DNA of 64,000 nucleotides from the NCBI RefSeq assembly GCF_026011795.1, contig NZ_BRVS01000001.1:310001-374000 (forward strand), written 5' to 3'. A model generated the notes under the pieces. The model did no database searches. It had not been told where the DNA came from and was given only the letters and a program-made list of their open reading frames with translations. This DNA comes from Arthrobacter mangrovi. Lineage in GTDB: Bacteria > Actinomycetota > Actinomycetes > Actinomycetales > Micrococcaceae. Shown here piece after piece: positions 25,008-33,343 of this stretch (position 1 is its first letter; every line of letters starts with the position of its first letter). Both the position numbers and the translations under genes were made by a program.

Positions 25008-26416
25008 TCGAGGCCGGCCCAGTCGGGAACGGCACAGGACGGCCGGGCGGCCTCGTACCATGCCGCGACGTGGAGGATCCGGTCATCCGCCCCGACGCGC
25101 CCGGCCAACTGCAGGCCGATCGGACGGCCGTCGGCGGTGAAACCGCAATTGACGGTCGCCGCGGGCTGGCCGGACATGTTGTACGGGACGGTGAAGCCGA
25201 TGTGGGCCATCGTGCGGTCGGGATCGTCGACGGGCATCGGCTGCTCCGCGGGGAAGGCGGCCATCGGCGACACAGGTGAGAGAACGACGTCGTAATTTGC
25301 CGTCGCGGCAATGGTCGCCTGCTGCATCCGGTCAATGCTCCCGAAGTTGCGGATGGTCTCGGCCCCGCCGAACTCCGCACCGCGCGAGCACCACCGCGCG
25401 ATGTAGGGCAGGACCTTGTCCTGCTCGGACGGGCTCAGCTCCCGGTAGTCCGCCCAGGACCGGGTGCGCCAGAAGTTGTCGAGGCCGTCGAGCATGTCCT
25501 GGGTGATGAAGGGGCCGATCCGTTCCACCGTGGCCCCGGCGTCGGCGAACAATGCGGCGGCGGCCTCGACGGCGGCGAGGACCTCCGGATCGGGGCAGGC
25601 CCCGGCCCCGGCGTCGGTCTGCAGCGCGATCCTGAGCGTGGAGACGTCCGGCTTGTCGGCAAGGTCCCAGTCCATGGCGGGATAGGGCCGGGCGGTGTAG
25701 TCCCGGATGTCCGGCTGCGCCAGGATGGTCATGAACAGCGCCGCGTCCCCGACCGTCCGCGCCATCGGTCCGGCGGCCCGGCCGATATAGGGAACGTCGA
25801 GCGGAATCAGCCCGGCGCTGGGCTTGAGCGTGGCCAGGCCCTGCCAGGTTCCGGGCAGCCGGATGGAGCCTCCGATGTCGGTGCCGACGTGCAGCGGGCC
25901 GTAGCCGGCGGCGGCGGCCGCACCGGCGCCGGAACTCGAGCCCCCGGTGGTCCAGGCCGGATTCCACGCGCTGCGGGTGATGCCGTGCAGGCTGGAGACG
26001 CCGGAGGAAAGCATGCCCCAGTCCGGCATGACGGTGGATCCCACGATCACGCCGCCGGCCTCGAGGATCCGGTCGGTGACGGGCGCGTTGGCCTGGGGCA
26101 CCTTCGGGTTGGAGAGCGCTGTTCCGGACGGCATTGGGACGCCGGCCCGGGCGATGTTCTCCTTGACGGTCATCGGTACGCCGTCCAGCGGGCCGCGGGC
26201 GGTGCCCTCCATCCAGCGCCGCTCGCTCGCCTTCGCGTCCGCGCGTACGGCCTCCGGCTCGAATTGGTACAGGGCGTTCAGCACCGGCTCGCGGGCCTCG
26301 ATCCGCTCGATGACGGCCTCGGCCGCCTCCACCGGCGAAAGCTCCTTCGCGGCATAGGCCTCGCCGAGTTCCCGGGCGCTGAGGTTGTGCAGTGCTGAAC
26401 GGGGCTGCTGGTACAT
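25004..26416 (-). CDS. Amidase signature-family hydrolase
   Basis: This 470-residue enzyme hydrolyses amide bonds with a Ser-Ser-Lys triad. Lys85 lies in VKENI, the cis-serine in GGSSSGAGAA (160-162), and nucleophile Ser184 in TDIGGSIRLP. Length matches bacterial amidases of the AspA/GatA-like type, without GatCAB partners, so a catabolic role is likely. It lies 212 bases after the ABC importer ATPase on the same strand and probably acts on imported amides. The specific amide is not deducible. Confidence 0.88.
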   Translation of the reverse strand: MYQQPRSALHNLSARELGEAYAAKELSPVEAAEAVIERIEAREPVLNALYQFEPEAVRADAKASERRWMEGTARGPLDGVPMTVKENIARAGVPMPSGTALSNPKVPQANAPVTDRILEAGGVIVGSTVMPDWGMLSSGVSSLHGITRSAWNPAWTTGGSSSGAGAAAAAGYGPLHVGTDIGGSIRLPGTWQGLATLKPSAGLIPLDVPYIGRAAGPMARTVGDAALFMTILAQPDIRDYTARPYPAMDWDLADKPDVSTLRIALQTDAGAGACPDPEVLAAVEAAAALFADAGATVERIGPFITQDMLDGLDNFWRTRSWADYRELSPSEQDKVLPYIARWCSRGAEFGGAETIRNFGSIDRMQQATIAATANYDVVLSPVSPMAAFPAEQPMPVDDPDRTMAHIGFTVPYNMSGQPAATVNCGFTADGRPIGLQLAGRVGADDRILHVAAWYEAARPSCAVPDWAGLD

Positions 26417-26544
26417 GGTGCGGGCCTTCCGATGGTGCGGGATGGATCAAGGTTGCTGGAAGCCGGTGGCGGGTTCAAGGGACGGCAGATCCGGCTGCGG
26501 GGCTGCGGGCGTCGGCGCCGGGGAACCCTGCGGACGGGCACCGA

Positions 26545-26596
26545 CCCGGGGAACCACACGCGGACGACCGCCGGCCCCGGGGAACCACACGCGGAC
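26545..26596. repeat. 31-bp-period tandem repeat between importer and amidase genes
   Basis: A 21-base sequence, CCCGGGGAACCACACGCGGAC, occurs perfectly at 26545-26565 and 26576-26596. Degenerate copies flank it at about 26515-26537 and 26605-26620, so about four units of 31 bases fill half of the 212-base spacer. Each unit can fold through its CCGGGG/CCCCGG ends. Confidence 0.8.
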
Positions 26597-26628
26597 AGGC
26601 GCCGGCCCGGGGGAACCGGGGCCGCCCG

Positions 26629-28542
26629 TCACCCGGACATGGCGGCTTCCCGTGCGGCAAGCTCGGCGCGCAGCGACATGGAGGAATTGACCAGCGTCCG
26701 CGTGTACTCGTGCCTCGGTGCCTCGTAGATCTGCTCGGTGCCGCCGCTCTCCACGATCTGCCCGCGGTTCATCACCACCACGTTGTCGCAGATGTACCGC
26801 ACCACGCCGAGGTCGTGCGAGACGAAGACCAGGGTGAGCTGGTACTCGTCAACCAGGTCGGAGAGCAGGTTCAGCACCTGCGCGCGGACCGAGACATCGA
26901 GCGCGCTGACCGGCTCATCCGCCACCAGCACGCGCGGCTGGCAGATCAGTGCCCGGGCGATCGAGATGCGCTGGCGCTGGCCACCGGAGAACTGGTGCGG
27001 GAAGCGATCGGCGGAATCAGCGGGAAGCCCGACGGCGCCGAGCATCTCCGCGACGAGCCTCCGCTGCCGCGCGCTGTCGAGCTTCTGGCCGGGGGCGAGC
27101 AGAGGCTCGGCGACGATGTCCTGCACCTTCATGCGCGGATTGAGCGAGCCCATGGGGTCTTGGAAGACAATCTGCAGCTGCCGGCGCAGCTCGGCCAGCT
27201 CGCTTTCCTTGGCCCCGGCCACCTCGTTCCCGGCCACCCGCACGCTGCCGGAGGTCGGCTGGTCCAGCCCGGCGAGGATGCGCAGCAGCGTGGACTTGCC
27301 CGAGCCGGACTCCCCCACCACGCCGAAGCGCTGGCCGGTGGCGACGTCGAAGGAGATTCCGCGCAGCGCCTGCACCTCTGTCCGCTGGCCGAACAGCGAG
27401 GTGCGCTGCCGCTGGTAGGTCCGGACCAGGTCCCGCACGCGGATCACCGCGGCGTCGGTGTCGTGCGCGTGTTCCGGAGTAACGACGACGGCGCGGCTTG
27501 CGGCGGCGGGGCTCACGGCGGCGGGGGCTTCGGTAAGGGCGGTTTCGGCAAGGGCGGTTTCGGCCGTGTCCGGGTCTGCCTTCGGTCCGGCTGGCTCGCC
27601 GGACAGGTGGAGGGCGGTGGCGGGTACTTCATCGAGGACCTGGTCCGGGGCGGGCGGGATATAGCCGCCGGCCGAGGCTACGGTGAAGAGCCGGCCGTCG
27701 TTGTCCGTGGCGTCGAGGTCCGAGGCTGCGAGCAGGCCCCGGGTGTAGGCGTGCTGCGGCCGGGAGAAGACGTCCTCGGTCGACCCCTCCTCCACAACTT
27801 CGCCGTGGTGCATCACGAGCACGCGGTCGCAGATGTTCGCCACGACGGACAGGTCGTGGGTGATGAAGAGCAGGCCGGTGCCGCGCCGCTGCACGGACTC
27901 GAGGATCAGGTCCAGCACCTGCCGCTGCACGGTGACGTCCAGCGCGGTGGTCGGCTCGTCGCAGAGCAGCAGCGCGGGGTCGTTGGCGAGCGCCATTGCC
28001 AGCATCACGCGCTGCCGCTGCCCGCCGGAGAGCTGGTGCGGGTAGGCCTTCGCGGCCTCCGCCGGGTCCGGCAGCTTTACGTCAGCCAGCAGTTCGACGG
28101 CGCGTGCCGCCGCCGCGGAGCCGGATGCAGCGGTCTTGTGCTTGAGCATGATCTCGGCGACCTGCGGGCCGACCTTCATCAGCGGGTTCAGCGCGGTCAG
28201 CGGCTCCTGGAAGACCATGGTCATGTCGTTCCCGCGGATCCGCCGCAGCCGCTTGTCCGGCGCATCGACCAGGTCCAGGTCGTGCCCGGCGAGCCGGATG
28301 GACCCCGAGGCTGAGACTCCCTCCGGCAGCAGGCCCATGAGGGCCGTCGTCGTCATGGACTTGCCGGATCCGGATTCGCCAATCAGGCCGATCCGCTCGC
28401 CACGCGCCATCGTGAGGTTGAACTGGGATACGAGGGGCCGGTCCTTGGTGGCGACTGTCAGGGACTCGACGCGCAGCAGGGGCTCGGCGGTTTCGCCGCG
28501 GTTTGGGTCCTGACTGGGGGCAGTTTCACCTAGGCGTTGCAT
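26629..28542 (-). CDS. Peptide-type ABC importer, fused double ATPase
   Basis: This 637-residue cytoplasmic ATPase contains two complete nucleotide-binding domains, equivalent to DppD and DppF in one chain. The first has GESGSGKSMTTT, LSGGQRQRVMLAMAL and LLLCDEPTTALD; the second has GESGSGKSTLLR, FSGGQRQRISIARAL and LVADEPVSALD. An alanine-rich linker lies at about 305-350. The ATG at 28542 starts 2 bases after the permease stop; an earlier in-frame start would run through the permease gene. It powers import with the two permeases upstream. Confidence 0.93.
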   Translation of the reverse strand: MQRLGETAPSQDPNRGETAEPLLRVESLTVATKDRPLVSQFNLTMARGERIGLIGESGSGKSMTTTALMGLLPEGVSASGSIRLAGHDLDLVDAPDKRLRRIRGNDMTMVFQEPLTALNPLMKVGPQVAEIMLKHKTAASGSAAAARAVELLADVKLPDPAEAAKAYPHQLSGGQRQRVMLAMALANDPALLLCDEPTTALDVTVQRQVLDLILESVQRRGTGLLFITHDLSVVANICDRVLVMHHGEVVEEGSTEDVFSRPQHAYTRGLLAASDLDATDNDGRLFTVASAGGYIPPAPDQVLDEVPATALHLSGEPAGPKADPDTAETALAETALTEAPAAVSPAAASRAVVVTPEHAHDTDAAVIRVRDLVRTYQRQRTSLFGQRTEVQALRGISFDVATGQRFGVVGESGSGKSTLLRILAGLDQPTSGSVRVAGNEVAGAKESELAELRRQLQIVFQDPMGSLNPRMKVQDIVAEPLLAPGQKLDSARQRRLVAEMLGAVGLPADSADRFPHQFSGGQRQRISIARALICQPRVLVADEPVSALDVSVRAQVLNLLSDLVDEYQLTLVFVSHDLGVVRYICDNVVVMNRGQIVESGGTEQIYEAPRHEYTRTLVNSSMSLRAELAAREAAMSG

Positions 28543-28544
28543 GC

Positions 28545-29399
28545 TCAGCGGCCTCCGTTCAGCTTCGGATCGAACTTGTCCCGCAGGCCGTCGCCGACCA
28601 GGTTGAACCCGAGCACCGCCACGGCGATGGCCAGGCCGGGCCAGACGGCGAGCATCGGGTAGGTGCCGAGGAACTGCTGCGACTCCTGCAGCATCCGCCC
28701 CCAGGACGGGACCGGCGGCGGTGTGCCCAGGCCCAGGAAGGACAGCGCGGCCTCGGCCAGCACCGCGATAGCGAAGGAGACCGAGCACTGCACCACGACC
28801 ATGCCGGCGATGTTCGGCAGTACGTGCCGGCGCGCGATCCGGAACGCGCCCTGGCTGGAGGCCTTTGCCGCGAGCACGTACTCGGTGCTCATGACCTGCA
28901 GCGTCCCGCTCCGCGCGACCCGCGCGAAACCGGGGATGGAGCCGATCCCGATGGCGAGCATCGCCGTCGTCGTACTGGCACCGAAGACCGCGCCGAACAT
29001 GATGGCGACCAGCAGCGCGGGGAAGGCGAGCAGGATGTCCGCGGCGCGCATCGACACTTCCTCCACAGCCCCGCCGCGCATGCCGGCGAGGATCCCGAGC
29101 GGCGTGCCGATGAGCAGGGCGATGCCGACGGCGACCAGCCCCACGAGCAGCGTTATCCGGGCGCCGTACAGGATCCCGGAGAAGACGTCGCGCCCGTAGC
29201 GGTCCGTGCCCATCAGGTGCGCGGCGCTGGAACCCTGCAGCCGGTCCGCCGGGGCGGCCTGCACCGGGTCGTACGGGGTCCAGACGAAGGAGATGAGCGC
29301 GGCGAGCACCACCAGCAGCACCAGCGCGGCGCCGATCAGCAGGGTGGGCGCCGGCCTGCGGCGGGTGGAACGGACGACGGCGGCGGGCTGGGTGGTCAT
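28545..29399 (-). CDS. Peptide-type ABC importer permease (DppC-like)
   Basis: This 284-residue membrane protein has an N-terminal helix followed by five helices of the transporter core. The coupling EAA loop is TEYVLAAKASSQGAFRIARRHVLPN. The DPVQAAPADRLQGSS and GTDRYGRDVFSGILYG segments are classic DppC/OppC. Its start overlaps the preceding permease by 4 bases. Confidence 0.93.
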   Translation of the reverse strand: MTTQPAAVVRSTRRRPAPTLLIGAALVLLVVLAALISFVWTPYDPVQAAPADRLQGSSAAHLMGTDRYGRDVFSGILYGARITLLVGLVAVGIALLIGTPLGILAGMRGGAVEEVSMRAADILLAFPALLVAIMFGAVFGASTTTAMLAIGIGSIPGFARVARSGTLQVMSTEYVLAAKASSQGAFRIARRHVLPNIAGMVVVQCSVSFAIAVLAEAALSFLGLGTPPPVPSWGRMLQESQQFLGTYPMLAVWPGLAIAVAVLGFNLVGDGLRDKFDPKLNGGR

Positions 29400-30343
29400 G
29401 ACGCCTTCCGGATGCGGGGGTCGAGGATCGTGTAGAGCACGTCGACCACCAGGTTGATGATGAGCGTGATGGCCACCAGCACCATCACCACGGACTGGAC
29501 GGTGAGCAGGTCGCGGTTGCCCACCGCGTCCAGCAGCATCGAGCCGAGCCCGGGGATGACGAAGACCCGCTCGATCACGACCGCGCCGATGATCAGCGCG
29601 GCCAGCTGCACGCTGGTCACGGTCAGGACCGGGATGGACGCGTTGCGCAGCCCGTGCTTGAACAGGGCCTCCATCTTGCCCAGCCCCTTGGCCCGGGCGG
29701 TGCGCAGGTAGTCCTCGCTCATCACCTCCATCACGGCAGAGCGGACGTAGCGGGTGAGGATGGCGCCCTGCACGGAGGCGAGGGCCAGCACCGGCAGCGC
29801 CACGCGGGAGGCGAAGTCGCCGAAGTCCTGTCCCGGCGGGGTCCAGCCGTTCGCCGGGAACCAGCCCAGGCCGACGGCGAAGACCACCACCAGCAGGATG
29901 CCGGCGAGGAAGTTCGGCACGGCCACGCCGAGCTGGCTGAGGCCGCTGACCAGGATGCCGCCCGCGCTGCGGTGCTTGACCGCAGCGAGCGTGCCGAACG
30001 GGATAGCGATCAGCAGCGCCACGATCATCGCCAGCACCACCAGGATCAGGCTGACCTGCACCCGGTCCAGCACCAGCGGGCTGATGTCCTGGCGGGTCAC
30101 GTAGGAGGTGCCGAAGTCGCCGAACGGCAGCCCGAGCGCCCAGTCGAAGTACTGCACGACCAGCGGCCGGTCCGTCCCGAACTCCGCCCGGGTCTGCGCC
30201 AGCAGCTCCGGCGTCGCGTTCACGCCAAGCGCGATCTGCGCCGGATCACCCGGAATGGCGCGCATGAACAGGAACACCAGCACGGTCGCGGCCACGTAGG
30301 TGACCGCGAACCGCGCCAGGTTGATCAGCAGCCGGATCGCCAT
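29396..30343 (-). CDS. Peptide-type ABC importer permease (DppB-like)
   Basis: This 315-residue protein has six membrane helices. RAIPGDPAQIALG near the N-terminus and the EAA loop EDYLRTARAKGLGKMEALFKHGLRNA identify the DppB/OppB side. It starts 7 bases after the binding-protein stop and overlaps the next permease by an ATGA. Confidence 0.93.
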   Translation of the reverse strand: MAIRLLINLARFAVTYVAATVLVFLFMRAIPGDPAQIALGVNATPELLAQTRAEFGTDRPLVVQYFDWALGLPFGDFGTSYVTRQDISPLVLDRVQVSLILVVLAMIVALLIAIPFGTLAAVKHRSAGGILVSGLSQLGVAVPNFLAGILLVVVFAVGLGWFPANGWTPPGQDFGDFASRVALPVLALASVQGAILTRYVRSAVMEVMSEDYLRTARAKGLGKMEALFKHGLRNASIPVLTVTSVQLAALIIGAVVIERVFVIPGLGSMLLDAVGNRDLLTVQSVVMVLVAITLIINLVVDVLYTILDPRIRKAS

Positions 30344-30350
30344 CGAGCGG

Positions 30351-31865
30351 TTACTTCCAGCCGATGTTGGTCAGGTCCAGCGCCTCCGTGACGGAGTTGG
30401 CCGGGATGCCGGTCACCTTGGCATCCGCCACGACGATGTTCGGGAAGATGAACAGCACGTCCGCCGCGGCGTCGTCGACGATGGTCCGGACGACGTCCTT
30501 CATGCCTGCGGCGTAGCCGGCCTCGTCCGACGCGTCGGCCTTCGCCGCGGCGTCCTTGATCTTCGAGTTGTCGTAGCCGAGGTAGTAGTCCGGGTTGTTG
30601 AACATCGCCAGCACGTCCCGGCTCTCCACCGCCAGCACCACCGACATCTGGTAGTCGTGCTTGGTGAAGACCTGGTCCAGCCAGACGGCGGGGAATTCGG
30701 CGGACTCGATCTTCGCGTTGATGCCCACCTCGGCCAGCTGCGAGACCACGATCTCGGACACCGCCGTCGCATACGGCCGGGTAGGCACGGTGAACGTGAT
30801 GTCCAGGTTCTCCGCGCCGGCCTCCTTCAGCAGTTCCTTGGCCTTGGCCGGATCGTACGGATAAACGTCGTTGAGGTCCTCGAAGTACGGATCCGTCGGC
30901 GGAACCGGCCCGCCCACCACGGTGCCGTAGCCGTTCCACGCGGTGTCGACGACGGCCTGCCGGTCGATCGCGTGCATCACGGCCTGGCGCACCCGCACGT
31001 CGTCGAACGGGGCCTCCTTATTGTTCATCGACAGCACGATCTCGCCGTTGGACGTGCCCTCGAGCACCTGGAACTTGTCGTTGCTTTCGAACGAAGACAG
31101 CAGCTCGGGAGCCTGCATGTTGTAGACCACGTCGACGTCGCCGGACTGCAGCGCGTTGGTGGTGGCCACGGCGTCGGCAAAGTAGCGCAGCGTCGCGGTT
31201 TCGACGCCCGGCTTCTCGCCCCAGTAGTCGTCGCGGGCGGCCAGCTCGATCGACTGCCCGCGGTTCCACGCCTCGATCGTGTACGGGCCGGTGCCGATCG
31301 CCGTGTTGGCCAGGTCGTCGACGCCGCTCGGGTCGAACATCGCGCCGACCAGCGTGCCCATGTCGAAGAGCCACGCGTTGCTCGGCTGCTTCAGCACCAC
31401 CTCGACCTCGGTATCGCTGAGCACGTTGACGGCGTCCACCACGTCCATCTTCGACTTCAGGCTCGAGACCCACTCATCGGACTGCACGCGCTCGATGCTG
31501 AACTTCACGTCCTCGGCCGTGAACGGCTCGCCGTTGGAGAACTTCGCACCCTCCCGCAGCTTGAACGTGTAGGTCTTCCGGTCATCGCTGAGCTCCCAGG
31601 ACTCCGCGAGCAGCGGCTGGATCTTGCCCTCCTGGTCAATCTCCACCAGGCCCTCGTACACATTGGACATCAGCGCCTGCGGAATCGCCGCACCCGCCGT
31701 CGTCGTGAAGTCCAGGTTCACCGGCTCCCCCGTGAGCGCCACCGTGACCGAGTCCTGCTGCGCCTCCGGCGACGCGCTGGAACCCGCGCCGGCATTGCAC
31801 GCCGTCAGGGACAGGGCACCGGCCAGCACCGCCGCGGCCAGACCGAACTTCTTATTCGAACGCAT
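30351..31865 (-). CDS. Peptide/nickel-type ABC importer binding lipoprotein
   Basis: This 504-residue family 5 solute-binding protein carries a lipoprotein signal peptide (lipobox LTAC, Cys about 23) and so is anchored outside the membrane. LLAESWELSDDRKTYTFKLR and NGEPFTAEDVKFS are diagnostic. It is the first gene of the importer operon, with GGAGGGCCC just upstream, facing the divergent FadR-type regulator. Family 5 proteins bind peptides, opines, glycosides and other solutes; the amidase and aldehyde dehydrogenase context suggests an amide, but that is inference. Confidence 0.92.
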   Translation of the reverse strand: MRSNKKFGLAAAVLAGALSLTACNAGAGSSASPEAQQDSVTVALTGEPVNLDFTTTAGAAIPQALMSNVYEGLVEIDQEGKIQPLLAESWELSDDRKTYTFKLREGAKFSNGEPFTAEDVKFSIERVQSDEWVSSLKSKMDVVDAVNVLSDTEVEVVLKQPSNAWLFDMGTLVGAMFDPSGVDDLANTAIGTGPYTIEAWNRGQSIELAARDDYWGEKPGVETATLRYFADAVATTNALQSGDVDVVYNMQAPELLSSFESNDKFQVLEGTSNGEIVLSMNNKEAPFDDVRVRQAVMHAIDRQAVVDTAWNGYGTVVGGPVPPTDPYFEDLNDVYPYDPAKAKELLKEAGAENLDITFTVPTRPYATAVSEIVVSQLAEVGINAKIESAEFPAVWLDQVFTKHDYQMSVVLAVESRDVLAMFNNPDYYLGYDNSKIKDAAAKADASDEAGYAAGMKDVVRTIVDDAAADVLFIFPNIVVADAKVTGIPANSVTEALDLTNIGWK

Positions 31866-31947
31866 GGGCCCTCCATCGAACCGAACTTCTCAACTCATCA
31901 GTGTGATCCATCCAACACTATGGCAGGATGATGTTGCTATCTAGTTA

Positions 31948-31962
31948 CATGGTCTGACCAGT
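31948..31962. promoter_or_regulatory. FadR/GntR-type operator between importer and regulator genes
   Basis: CATGGTCTGACCAGT contains TGGTCTGACCA and matches the last 13 bases of the operator at 17924-17938. It lies 83 bases upstream of the importer start and 34 bases upstream of the regulator start, suited to dual control and autoregulation. Confidence 0.7.
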
Positions 31963-31995
31963 TGTGTGAAAATAACGACGACGGAAGGCGGGTTC

Positions 31996-32778
31996 ATGGG
32001 CGACGTCACCTTTTCACCGGCCGTACCCACGCTTACCTACCAGCGCGTGGTCGAGCAGATCGAGCAGGCCATCCTGTCCGGCAGCATCAAGCCCGGCCAG
32101 CACCTGCCCAGCGAACGGGACCTCATGGTCCAGTTCTCCGTCAGCCGCCCCACCATCCGCGAGGCCCTGCGCGTCCTGCAGAGCCAGGGCCTGATCGCCT
32201 CCAAGCCCGGCGGGCGCGGCGGGCCGCAAGTGCAGGCCCTCTCCCCCGACAGCCTCGGCCGCTCCTTCACCAACCTCGCCCGGATCGCCTCGCTCTCGCT
32301 CTCCGAGCTCGTCCAGTTCCGGATCGTGCTCGAAAGTTCGGCCTGCCAGCTCGCCGCCGCCCTGCGCACGGAAGAACAGCTCGAAAAGATGCGCGACGCC
32401 GTCGTACGAATGGAAGCCGAAGCGGCGCACGGTTCGGACAGCTTCAACCGCGCGGACCTGGACTTCCACGCCGCCGTCTGGGAAGCGAGCCACAACGCCC
32501 TGCTGCGCATCTGCGGCGAGGCCGTCGCGGACTCCATCCTCAAACTCATGAACGACCGGATGGACCGTTCCGCCAACAGCGCCACCGCCATGCAGGAATC
32601 CGTCGAACGCGACCGCTCGATCCTGCAGGCCATCGAAACGCGCGACGCCGCCGCCGCCGGCAGCACCGCCAGGAACGCCATCGCCGCCTACTTCGCCGAC
32701 TATTTGGACGCCGACGGGGCCCTCGGACTGCAGGCACTCACCGGCGGCATGGAACACCAGCTCCCGAGAACCGAATAG
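31996..32778 (+). CDS. FadR-family (GntR/FCD) transcriptional regulator
   Basis: This 260-residue protein has an N-terminal winged helix (PSERDLMVQFSVSRPTIREALRVL) and a C-terminal all-helical FCD ligand domain, with metal-ligand positions Asp and His of ADLDFHAAVWEASHN. FCD regulators sense carboxylic acids or sugars and usually repress. The ATG at 31996 has GGAAGGCGGG upstream. A FadR-consensus operator lies in its own promoter and at 17924, which makes the ABC importer, the amidase and the 17976-20218 operon its probable targets. Confidence 0.9.
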   Translation: MGDVTFSPAVPTLTYQRVVEQIEQAILSGSIKPGQHLPSERDLMVQFSVSRPTIREALRVLQSQGLIASKPGGRGGPQVQALSPDSLGRSFTNLARIASLSLSELVQFRIVLESSACQLAAALRTEEQLEKMRDAVVRMEAEAAHGSDSFNRADLDFHAAVWEASHNALLRICGEAVADSILKLMNDRMDRSANSATAMQESVERDRSILQAIETRDAAAAGSTARNAIAAYFADYLDADGALGLQALTGGMEHQLPRTE

Positions 32779-32902
32779 GCGCCCATGGGCCGCAGGTGGC
32801 CGCCGGGACGCTAAATTGGAACCATAAGCACGCTGAGTAAACCCGGCCGCGGGACGTCCGCGGGCGGCTTCCACTCCAGCATCGGCGGAAGGAGCATTGA
32901 GC

Positions 32903-33154
32903 ATGGCAGAAGAACGCGAAACCCTCGGCAGCCCGACGCCGGAGCCCGCCGGCGGCATCCAGCGCGACCCCGAAGACTGGGTCACCGGCGACGAACCGAT
33001 GACCGCCGCCCAGCGCAGCTACCTCGATACCCTGGCGCGCGAAGCCGGCGAAGAGCTTCCGGCGGACCTGACCAAGGCGCAGGCCTCCGAGCACATCGAC
33101 CGGCTGCAGAAGCACAGCGGACGGCTCACCGGGGACGACCAGGGAACGCGCTGA
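32903..33154 (+). CDS. DUF3072 family small protein
   Basis: This 83-residue acidic protein matches the DUF3072 pattern (EPMTAAQRSYLDTLAREAGEELPADLTKAQASEHIDRLQ). A GGAAGGAG ribosome site lies 8 bases upstream of the ATG; a TTG 6 bases earlier is too close to it. The function of the family is unknown. Confidence 0.85.
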   Translation: MAEERETLGSPTPEPAGGIQRDPEDWVTGDEPMTAAQRSYLDTLAREAGEELPADLTKAQASEHIDRLQKHSGRLTGDDQGTR

Positions 33155-33277
33155 TCGAGCGCTGACCCGGAAGTCCGGATCCCCGAGCCACCGGGGACGG
33201 ATGCAAAATCATGGCTCGATACAGAATCGTCATCTGCCGCTCATGACGCGGCTACCCGTTGGTAGTACGCTCCACCC

Positions 33278-33343
33278 ATGACAATCGACGCCACGCCGCG
33301 TGGGCCCGGCGAGCCCGCGCGGCCCGCGGGGAGCAGCCGGTGA
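33278..33343 (+). CDS. Candidate 21-residue leader ORF coupled to the GH92 gene
   Basis: An ATG 6 bases after a TACGCT box opens a 21-codon frame (MTIDATPRGPG...SSR). It ends in a TGA that overlaps the GTG of the next gene (GTGA). This arrangement suits a leaderless leader peptide that couples translation. No homology is claimed; it may be chance. Confidence 0.35.
   Translation: MTIDATPRGPGEPARPAGSSR

Noticed and set aside
30300..31931. A long plus-strand frame opposite the binding lipoprotein
   Set aside because: Arg/His/Val-rich shadow of a clear family 5 binding protein.
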